From NCBI GenBank assembly GCA_021817875.1, contig JAKAFQ010000074.1, forward strand, positions 1-11,912: a stretch of 11,912 nt of DNA, written 5' to 3'. Below the pieces are notes generated by a model. That model did not search any database. It worked only from the letters and a program-made list of their open reading frames with translations, and had not been told where the DNA came from. Below are positions 5,024 to 10,491 of this stretch, piece by piece; position 1 is the stretch's first letter; every line of letters begins with the position of its first letter. Source of the stretch: Pseudomonadota bacterium (GTDB lineage Bacteria; Pseudomonadota; Gammaproteobacteria; Steroidobacterales; Steroidobacteraceae). Made by a program: the position numbers and the translations under genes.

Positions 5024-5722
5024 ATGGACAGTGCAGTGACGCGTTACCCGGCCGGCCCGCGCGTGCTGGTGTGCGGAGGCGCGGACTATGCCGATCGCAC
5101 TCAAGTGTTGTTCGAGCTCGATGAGCTCAAGCCCTCGGTGGTCATCCACGAGTGCGCGCCGGCGGGCACTATAGGGGCAGCGGCGCTCTCGGCGCTGTGG
5201 TGCCGCACCGAACTGGTGCGTGAGGTCATCCATCGGCTCGAGTGGGGCGAGCGTTGCTCCAAAGGGGCAGGGCACTGCAGGGCAGATCTGATCCTCGCTT
5301 TTCCGGGCGCGAATAGAACCGCGCTCGATGCATGCGCGCAATGCTGTGACGCCCCTATCAAGGAAGTCGCCCCCTATACGCGCGTCGTGCACTGCAAACG
5401 CCATCCGTATAACGTGTACGGCGCGCGCCCGGGGCCCTTCGGCAACCCGTTCAGCCACAAGGTCGGCACGCGTGCGCAGTACCTGGTCGACTCGCGTGAC
5501 GAAGCGATTGAGAGACACGAGGAGTGGTTTCTCTCGAACCCCGGCCTTGTCGAGCGGGTCAAGCGCGAGATGACCGGCAAGGTGATCGGCTGCTGGTGCG
5601 CCCCGAAGCGCTGCCATTGCGACGTCTACGCCCGGGTATGCAACGAGGCCGCCGGCCTTACTGACACGACCGGCACGCACCGCGCGCTCACGCTTCAGGG
5701 GCCATTATTTGAGCTCGAGTGA
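5024..5722 (+). CDS. Fusion of a degenerate SLOG/DUF2493-like domain and a DUF4326 domain
   Basis: Residues about 12-115 follow the YspA/DUF2493 SLOG Rossmann plan: RVLVCGGADY (13-22), a second strand VVIHE, then LAFPGANRTALDACAQ (91-106) where families usually have AFPGG-x-GT. The usual GGA-x-GAD loop reads HECAPAGTIGAA and the AG-x2-RN motif reads GAGHCRAD, so the ligand site is altered. Residues 119-208 match DUF4326: VVHCKRHPYNVY, then GPFGNPF, a helix with EEWFL, and the hallmark CWCAPKRCHCDVY (190-202). Both domain types occur in phages and are suspected to handle nucleotides or nucleosides; the reaction is unknown. It is the first gene of the 5024-8257 operon and overlaps the nuclease gene by 14 bases. 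Confidence 0.85.
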   Translation: MDSAVTRYPAGPRVLVCGGADYADRTQVLFELDELKPSVVIHECAPAGTIGAAALSALWCRTELVREVIHRLEWGERCSKGAGHCRADLILAFPGANRTALDACAQCCDAPIKEVAPYTRVVHCKRHPYNVYGARPGPFGNPFSHKVGTRAQYLVDSRDEAIERHEEWFLSNPGLVERVKREMTGKVIGCWCAPKRCHCDVYARVCNEAAGLTDTTGTHRALTLQGPLFELE

Positions 5723-6854
5723 GAAGGTCGGTGAGACGCCCTGGGCGGCGAGGGCGCCGCGCCATTCACTCACGGTGAGCGTGCTCGCGGCCGCAGCCGA
5801 GCACCCCGACTGCACGTTCTCCAAGCTCGCCCTCGCCGGACGAGTGAATCTCGAGAAGCTCTTCGGCGGTACGCGCTACGAGCCGGGTACGGGCGCCGAT
5901 CCGCTGGCGATCAAGCGCGGGCGGCTGTTCGAGGAGATTCTGAAGAAGGACGATTACGCCGAACTGCTGAATCTGCTCTACGAACAAGACACCGCGCTCG
6001 GGGCCTTCGGCGCCGATGCTCGCATCGCCCGACTGCGCGATCTGCCGGCGCCCGCGGGGCGCTCGGGGCTCGAGGTGCGCGCCGAGGCGACCCGCCGGGA
6101 ACTTGCCAAGATTGCGCGGCGCGACTGGGATGCCCCTACCCTTGTCGATGGGGCGGTGATCCGCGCGCGCATTGGAGGGAATATCGCGTACTTCGAGGCC
6201 GACGGACTCGCCGCGGCCTCGAACGGAGCGCTGCACGTCCTCGAGGCAAAGTCGTTTCCGTTGATCGATGGGCGGTGTGACCCGCTGAAGCTTGGCGCTG
6301 CGTGTGCCCAAGCCGGGTTCTACGCGGCGCTCGTGCGCGCGCAGTTGCTCGAGGACCAGCTGCCGGTGACCACCGTCTCGGATACCGGCTTCATCGTCCT
6401 GCCGAAGAACACCCGCCTCGGGCGCGCGGTGCTGCTCAAGCAGAATCTCTCCTTCCACATCCGAAGAGCCGAGCGGCTACTCTCGCTTGCGCAGCTCGAT
6501 GAGACCGTGGTGAAGCGGATCGAGGGGTATGCGTTTCCGGCCGAGAGCACCGGAGCGGCCGAGCGGATCGAGGGGCTCTCACATCTGATGGACCAGGCCG
6601 GCACGCACTATCGGCCTGAGTGCCTTGAGCACTGCGCCGCGGCGAAACTGTGCCGGGAGCGAGCGTACAAGGCCGGGCGCCTGGCGATCCTTGGCGATCA
6701 GGCGCTCCGGGAGATGAGCGGCGTTGAGTCTTTCGACCGAGCGCTCGAGCTCGCCGCCGGCGCCGATCCCCTCGAACCTGAACGCGAGAGCGCCCGCGAA
6801 CTCGCTCGCGCCCGCCGGCTCTATCGCAGAGCCCTCAAGAAGGCCGGGCCGTGA
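5709..6854 (+). CDS. RecB/Cas4-type PD-(D/E)XK nuclease with Fe-S cysteine signature
   Basis: The RecB-like nuclease motifs appear in order: KRGRLFEEIL (69-78, the G-x-x-[HF]-E element), Asp165 in YFEADGLA, Glu179-Ala-Lys181 in VLEAKSF, and Gln201-x3-Tyr205 in QAGFY. Cys35 near the N-terminus plus Cys305, Cys309 and Cys315 (C-x3-C-x5-C) match the 'iron staple' of Cas4, AddB and Dna2, where one N-terminal and three C-terminal Cys hold a 4Fe-4S cluster. It probably cleaves single-stranded DNA or DNA ends. The start is TTG at 5709 with AGGGG 7 bases upstream, overlapping the preceding gene by 14 bases. Its stop overlaps the next gene (GTGA). There is no CRISPR array, cas1 or cas2 nearby, so this is not a CRISPR adaptation Cas4 by context. 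Confidence 0.87.
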   Translation: MSSSEKVGETPWAARAPRHSLTVSVLAAAAEHPDCTFSKLALAGRVNLEKLFGGTRYEPGTGADPLAIKRGRLFEEILKKDDYAELLNLLYEQDTALGAFGADARIARLRDLPAPAGRSGLEVRAEATRRELAKIARRDWDAPTLVDGAVIRARIGGNIAYFEADGLAAASNGALHVLEAKSFPLIDGRCDPLKLGAACAQAGFYAALVRAQLLEDQLPVTTVSDTGFIVLPKNTRLGRAVLLKQNLSFHIRRAERLLSLAQLDETVVKRIEGYAFPAESTGAAERIEGLSHLMDQAGTHYRPECLEHCAAAKLCRERAYKAGRLAILGDQALREMSGVESFDRALELAAGADPLEPERESARELARARRLYRRALKKAGP

Positions 6855-8257
6855 GCCTGAGGGCCCTGCTCAGCGCGACTGCCTATCAGGAGGGTCGCGC
6901 GGTGCGCGGCGCGCTCGTTCGACACCGCTCGATCGAGAGCGATCCGATCTTCCTCGTGGCCTGGCAGAACGGCTTCGATCCCTTTTCCTGCGCCGCGATT
7001 GCATTTGGACAGGCGCACGCCCCGCCGGAACTGTTCCTCATCAGCGGGATGCGCGAGCGGGATCTTGAAGCGCGCGAGTTCGCGGCAGCCGCGCTGCGCT
7101 TCTGTGAGCTGTTCGAGTCCTACGGGGCCGCGGCGAGCGCGGTCGATTATCAGGGGCGCAAGCTCGAGGTGCCCGTGTGGCCTGCGCAGGTCGTGATCGC
7201 GAACCGAGCGACGCTGCTGCTGCTTGGGCGGATCGGACGCCGCCTGGCGGGCATGCAGCACCAGGATGCCGTCCTCGCCGCTCGGCTGCGTCGATTCGCG
7301 CACCACCTTCTGTGGCTCACGCGCCATGCGGATCTGCCGGGGCAGCAACTTGTGCTCTCGTGCACCGATTTTCTGAACGCGCACTGGGTGAGCGCCATGA
7401 GCGCGCTCGAGTGCGAGTCTCTCTTCGCGCTCGAGGCATGGATCGCTCCGCCGGCGCGTATGCGCGGGTTCGAGTCGGCGGTCGAGGCCGAGCGCTTCTC
7501 AGCCGGGCCGCAGCCCAAGCCCGAGGATGCCCAGACGGCGGCGCGGCTCTACGCGGCGCTCGAGCAGGCGCACAAGGGCGGTCCCGAGGGGCCGGCCTTC
7601 GAGGAGGCCCGCGATGCGCTTCGCGAGTTCTACGGTGGGCTCACGGCACCGGTATGGGCGCTGCTGCTCGAGATCGTCCGACGTGAGCGGGACATCCCAG
7701 GCGCTGCGCATCTTGCCCGGCGGATCGAGCAGGACCGGATCGCCTACGGGCTGCATCTCGAGGGGCTCGAGCGGGCGCTGAACGATCCGCGCGGAGTCCG
7801 CTTCCTCGAGAATTCGCGCGCCGCGGCGCTGCGCCGCGATGAGCTCGAGCGGGCGGCGGCGCTCCTTGAGGTCGAGGAGGCCATTGACGATCCGCTGAGG
7901 ATGCTCCCGCGGGTGCTCAGCGGCGAGGCAATCGAGGGCGAGGTGCTCAGCTGCACCGTGAGCCGGACCGAGGGGGCCACGGTGGTGCTGCGCACCGAGG
8001 ACCCCTGTGCCCTGCCGCCGGGGCTTGCGCTCTGGTGGAGCGGGGCGCCGTTCGGGCGGGGCTGGGAAATCGCGCGGATCGAGGCGGCCGCCGCGGGCTC
8101 GAAAATCACCCTCACGCAGCCTGTCCGCAAGGATCCGGCGGGCTGCCCGGCGATGGGCACCCGAGCGCTCTTCTCTCCGCTTTACTTCGACGATCACCTC
8201 TCCTACGGGCTCACCCTGCCCGGCCGCGCGCCCTGGACGCACCGGCCGGCGGCCTGA
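6851..8257 (+). CDS. Unrecognised 468-aa protein, helical with a beta-rich C-terminal domain
   Basis: A GTG start overlaps the nuclease stop (GTGA), so the two are translationally coupled and probably act together. I recognise no family and see no Walker, nuclease or zinc motif. Residues 1-200 mix strands and helices (DPIFLVAWQNGFDPF, PELFLISGM). Residues 205-350 are strongly helical and rich in Ala, Glu and Arg. Residues about 360-445 look like a small beta-barrel (GEVLSCTVSRTEGATVVL, LPPGLALWW, then KITLTQPV), with the pattern of barrels such as the 1B stalk of UPF1/Dna2-type SF1B helicases. This could be the DNA-binding or regulatory partner of the nuclease. A downstream terminator at 8399 ends the operon. 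Confidence 0.82.
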   Translation: MSLRALLSATAYQEGRAVRGALVRHRSIESDPIFLVAWQNGFDPFSCAAIAFGQAHAPPELFLISGMRERDLEAREFAAAALRFCELFESYGAAASAVDYQGRKLEVPVWPAQVVIANRATLLLLGRIGRRLAGMQHQDAVLAARLRRFAHHLLWLTRHADLPGQQLVLSCTDFLNAHWVSAMSALECESLFALEAWIAPPARMRGFESAVEAERFSAGPQPKPEDAQTAARLYAALEQAHKGGPEGPAFEEARDALREFYGGLTAPVWALLLEIVRRERDIPGAAHLARRIEQDRIAYGLHLEGLERALNDPRGVRFLENSRAAALRRDELERAAALLEVEEAIDDPLRMLPRVLSGEAIEGEVLSCTVSRTEGATVVLRTEDPCALPPGLALWWSGAPFGRGWEIARIEAAAAGSKITLTQPVRKDPAGCPAMGTRALFSPLYFDDHLSYGLTLPGRAPWTHRPAA

Positions 8258-8398
8258 GGAGAATTTTTTTCGGAATTTCTCCGCCCCCGCTACCTAGAAC
8301 ACAGGTAGAGAGGCAGCCCACCCCCCTGGCGCTGGTTCTTCGATGCGGCGAGGCGAGATTTCTCTTGCACGCCAAGTCTTTCTGCCCGGTTTGGGTAG
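8258..8398 (+). other. Gene-free stretch downstream of the 468-aa gene
   Basis: No convincing gene. It contains GGAGAA/TTCTCC arms around a T-rich loop directly after the stop (8258-8282) and CTACCT/AGGTAG arms with a 7-base loop (8290-8308). The rest to the terminator may be a long 3' UTR, or a small RNA ending at the terminator; no promoter for such an RNA is evident. Confidence 0.4.
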
Positions 8399-8427
8399 CC
8401 GGCCGACGAATATCGGCCGGTTTTTTT
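8399..8427 (+). terminator. Strong rho-independent terminator of the 5024-8257 operon
   Basis: A perfect 8-bp stem CCGGCCGA/TCGGCCGG with a 6-base loop (CGAATA) is followed by seven T. It stands 142 bases past the 468-aa stop and upstream of the promoter at 8495, so it separates the two plus-strand operons. Confidence 0.92.
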
Positions 8428-8460
8428 ATCGCCACGCCGCGCATCCGAGTTACCCGGGAA

Positions 8461-8479
8461 ATGCAGCATTGTGCTGCAT
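8461..8479. promoter_or_regulatory. Perfect 8-3-8 inverted repeat, probable operator
   Basis: ATGCAGCA-TTG-TGCTGCAT is an exact dyad of 8-bp arms around 3 bp. It ends 15 bases before the -35 of the promoter at 8495. Its length and symmetry are typical of a site for a dimeric helix-turn-helix regulator; its place just upstream of -35 fits an activator or a repressor with auxiliary contacts. The HTH protein at 8601 or the wHTH protein at 9596 could be the binder, which is inference. Confidence 0.7.
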
Positions 8480-8494
8480 GTCAAGGGATAAACG

Positions 8495-8523
8495 TTGACC
8501 GTTTATTCCGCGCGGTATAAAAT
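8495..8523 (+). promoter_or_regulatory. Sigma70-type promoter of the second operon
   Basis: -35 TTGACC (8495-8500), a 17-bp spacer and -10 TAAAAT (8518-8523), followed by an A/T-rich tract. This is the best consensus promoter in the window and stands out in the GC-rich background. Transcription should begin near 8530, about 70 bases before the GTG at 8601. Confidence 0.8.
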
Positions 8524-8531
8524 AATAAAAA

Positions 8532-8575
8532 GTGGTTAGTTAAACCACGACAGTCACAAGACCGGCGGACGCCGG
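8532..8575 (+). promoter_or_regulatory. Structured leader with two hairpins
   Basis: GTGGTT/AACCAC with a 5-base loop (8532-8548) begins at the predicted transcription start, and CCGGC/GCCGG with a GGAC loop (8562-8575) follows. The first could be an operator dyad in DNA or a protective 5' hairpin in RNA. The second lies 16 bases before the GAGG ribosome site of the 8601 gene. It does not match a known riboswitch class by eye. Confidence 0.5.
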
Positions 8576-8600
8576 GTGCAAGATGCAAGAGGGCAATACC

Positions 8601-8918
8601 GTGAGTGGACGATCAGGTAGGAAACGAAGGCTGAGCGAGGACGAAGGCCAGCAGCTGCGCGATGAGTATCTCTACGGCCAGGCGTTGGCCGCCGAGGCGC
8701 AGCGATTCTCTCCGAAGGCCCTTGCCGCCAAGTACAACATCGCGCCGGCGACCATCTACGACTACGTCGAGAAGCGCCACAAGGGCGAGCCCGGCTACGA
8801 GAAGCCGCGGGAAGGCATTCGTGAAGTCGTCGCGCGCGCCCTGCCGAGCGCGACCGTCCAGGCGCTGCGTAATCTCGAGACCGGGGTTGGCGTAGCGCTG
8901 CTCGCCAGCGCGCCCTGA
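8601..8918 (+). CDS. Small helix-turn-helix DNA-binding protein
   Basis: A 105-aa protein with a basic N-terminus (SGRSGRKRRLSED) and a helix-turn-helix at about residues 38-60, SPKALAAKYNIAPATIYDYV, with the usual A-x3-[YF]-x-[IV]-x3-T-[IV] pattern of resolvase/transposase-type or sigma-like HTHs. The C-terminal 40 residues are variable and hydrophobic at the end. It is the first gene after the strong promoter and structured leader, so it is a candidate autoregulator binding the nearby dyads. I chose GTG at 8601 because GAGG lies 8 bases upstream; an in-frame ATG at 8583 has no clear SD. It has no catalytic domain, so it is not a recombinase. Confidence 0.8.
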   Translation: MSGRSGRKRRLSEDEGQQLRDEYLYGQALAAEAQRFSPKALAAKYNIAPATIYDYVEKRHKGEPGYEKPREGIREVVARALPSATVQALRNLETGVGVALLASAP

Positions 8919-8929
8919 GGGGCGGACGC

Positions 8930-9229
8930 TTGGCCCAGCAGAGGCCGCAGTCGGACAGTGGTGCGGGTCGCGTGCCGCTGGCCCGCGCATACCTGGCGGC
9001 ATGGAAGAAAACGCGCCGCGCGGCCGAGCGGGTCGCGCGGCAGCTCTGGCGACATCGAGGGCTGTACCGACTGCGCTATGCGCTTCGGTTCCACCAGCGC
9101 GGAATGCCCTTCAGCACCGGCCTTGCCGATTTCGACGGGGCAGGCTTCGAGCACTTCTGTGACGGATACGAGCTCGACCCGGCCGGGGCGGCCGATGAGG
9201 CGATCTCGTACTACGGGGACGGGGCATGA
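8930..9229 (+). CDS. Hypothetical basic 99-aa protein
   Basis: The start is TTG at 8930 with AGGGG 7 bases upstream, the same arrangement as the nuclease gene's start. The N-terminal 60 residues are rich in Arg, Lys and Trp (AAWKKTRRAAERVARQLWRHRGLYRLRYALRFH in separate helices) and could bind nucleic acid. The C-terminal 40 are acidic (DFDGAGFEHF, ELDPAGAADEA). I recognise no family. It follows the HTH gene by 11 bases and its stop overlaps the next start (ATGA), so it is within the operon. Confidence 0.72.
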   Translation: MAQQRPQSDSGAGRVPLARAYLAAWKKTRRAAERVARQLWRHRGLYRLRYALRFHQRGMPFSTGLADFDGAGFEHFCDGYELDPAGAADEAISYYGDGA

Positions 9230-9630
9230 GCGGGACGGCCTGTACGCAGACGATGGAGGTGCTCGATCTTTTTGCGCTGCCCAGATCGGTCTCGGATGAG
9301 GAAGTCATGTTCGGGGGGCGACTCGAGGCGCTGTTGCCGGAGTACGAGACGCTGCCCGCTGCGTTCCGCGATGAGCAGGATGTCTATTCCCCCGTGGTGT
9401 GGCAGTGGTATTTCCGAGGGATACGCACCGATTGCCTGCGCCCGCGCCGCGGCATCGATGGCAAGGCGGCGTGGCGGCATCTTAGGGCGGTGATGTCGTG
9501 CTGGGACCCGACGCGCCCGCAACCGACGCACGCCCACAGGGCCGCTGGGATCGCGTACCTGATGTCGCGATGGTTCGAGCCGCCGGCGGGGCTGCATGAT
9601 GACGCGTGCAGTGAAGCACGCCTTGCCTGA
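9226..9630 (+). CDS. Hypothetical Trp-rich 134-aa protein
   Basis: An ATG start overlaps the previous stop in ATGA. The protein is soluble and helical, with an acidic first half (SVSDEEVMFGG, LLPEYETL) and a Trp/Arg-rich second half (VVWQWYFRGIRTDCL, AAWRHLRAVMSCW, YLMSRWFEPP). The hydrophobic and aromatic residues are spaced as in helices of a globular domain. I recognise no family. It overlaps the next gene by 35 bases, an unusually long overlap in this operon, so the C-terminal 11 residues are encoded in two frames. Function unknown. Confidence 0.7.
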   Translation: MSGTACTQTMEVLDLFALPRSVSDEEVMFGGRLEALLPEYETLPAAFRDEQDVYSPVVWQWYFRGIRTDCLRPRRGIDGKAAWRHLRAVMSCWDPTRPQPTHAHRAAGIAYLMSRWFEPPAGLHDDACSEARLA

Positions 9631-9919
9631 CGGCACGCTCAGCGCCGCGGCGCAGCGGGTCCTGCGGCTCATGCTCGAGGCGGAGCTCGCCGAACAGTGG
9701 GAGGAGGCGGAGCTTGCGTGCGAAGGCGCGCAGTGCTGGGTCGGCCTCGAGCGGACCTCCAGAACGATCGTCAGCGAGCTGCTGCGGCGGGCACTGATTC
9801 GAGACTGCGGCGAGAGCGGCAAAGGCATCGAGCGCTACACGCTCAACGAGGACGGGCGGCGCGCGGCGATCGACCCGACATACCAGGTCCCAGAGCTGCA
9901 CGGGAGGTGCCGATCATGA
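9596..9919 (+). CDS. Winged-helix DNA-binding protein
   Basis: A 107-aa protein with a winged helix-turn-helix pattern: helix 1 at AAQRVLRLMLEAEL (18-31), helix 2 at about 36-44, recognition helix at LERTSRTIVSELLRRALI (51-68), and a wing CGESGKGIERYTLNEDGRR (71-89) ending in the Y-x-L-x-x-x-G-R motif common to MarR/PadR-like and phage wHTH proteins. There is no ligand or catalytic domain. The start at 9596 overlaps the upstream gene by 35 bases; the very next codon (9599) is another ATG. The stop overlaps the following gene in ATGA. It may regulate this operon or assist replication. No second DNA-binding protein besides the 8601 product is seen. Confidence 0.75.
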   Translation: MMTRAVKHALPDGTLSAAAQRVLRLMLEAELAEQWEEAELACEGAQCWVGLERTSRTIVSELLRRALIRDCGESGKGIERYTLNEDGRRAAIDPTYQVPELHGRCRS

Positions 9920-10488
9920 ACGCGAGACCCGATTTCAGACCACCGGTGAGCCGCGGTGTGACGGTCACGGTGGCGGGGGAGAGGATCCTCGATATTGAGA
10001 CGCACCATCTCAGCGGTGCGCCGATGACGGCCGAGAACGAGGCCCACGTACTCTGGGCGATCAGGCATCTGGCCGGGTTCCTCGGGCTGCCTGCGATCTG
10101 CGAGCCGGCACGCTCGTCATTCCAGGAGCGCGTGCACGCGTGGGTGGCCAAGTGCTTCGGCGAGCACAGCGCGCACGATCAGGCGGAGCGGACACACCGG
10201 TATCTGGAGGAATCGCTCGAGCTCGCGCAGGCGCTCGGGTGCACCGAGTCTGAAGTGATGCAGCTGGTGCGATACGTCTACAGCCGCCCGCGCGGAGAGG
10301 TCGATCAGGAGATCGGCGGGGCGATGGTCACCCTGGCGGCGCTGTGTGCTGCGAATTCCTGCGACATGGCGACGTGCGGGGAGCAGGAGCTTGCACGGGT
10401 GCTGACCCGGATCGAGGAGATCCGCACCAAGCAGGCCCGAAAGCCGAAGTGCGTGCCGCCCGCGGGCGGCTCATCTGGAGCAGGCTGA
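9916..10488 (+). CDS. MazG-like nucleotide pyrophosphohydrolase-family protein with an N-terminal extension
   Basis: 190 aa, starting at ATG 9916 in an ATGA overlap. Residues about 70-175 follow the all-alpha MazG-like pattern of phage/prophage proteins: RVHAWVAKCFGE, then HRYLEESLEL with the E98-E99-x2-E102 metal-binding motif, a loop RPRGEVDQEIGGAMVTLAAL, and IEEIRTKQARKP near the end. MazG enzymes hydrolyse nucleoside triphosphates to monophosphate and pyrophosphate. The usual second motif E-x2-D reads E132-I-G-G, so the Asp is missing, as I recall from this phage subfamily, and activity cannot be assumed. The N-terminal 65 residues (VTVTVAGERILDIE, then a helical stretch) are unassigned. 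The helicase gene follows after 3 bases. Confidence 0.8.
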   Translation: MNARPDFRPPVSRGVTVTVAGERILDIETHHLSGAPMTAENEAHVLWAIRHLAGFLGLPAICEPARSSFQERVHAWVAKCFGEHSAHDQAERTHRYLEESLELAQALGCTESEVMQLVRYVYSRPRGEVDQEIGGAMVTLAALCAANSCDMATCGEQELARVLTRIEEIRTKQARKPKCVPPAGGSSGAG

Positions 10489-10491
10489 CCG

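Noticed and set aside
5167..5177. CACTATAGGGG resembling the core of a T7-type promoter
   Set aside because: It lies inside the SLOG-DUF4326 coding region, lacks the upstream half of the T7 promoter, and no phage-type RNA polymerase gene is seen.
5709..6854. Calling the nuclease a CRISPR Cas4
   Set aside because: There is no repeat-spacer array or other cas gene in the window; the fold and Fe-S signature alone do not make it CRISPR-associated.
7499..8242. Minus-strand open frame over the 468-aa gene
   Set aside because: Coupling, start and strand agree with the plus-strand gene; the minus translation is rich in Arg/Pro with no fold pattern.
8601..8918. Treating the HTH protein as a resolvase or transposase
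   Set aside because: The protein is only 105 aa and has no catalytic domain; there are no terminal repeats around it.
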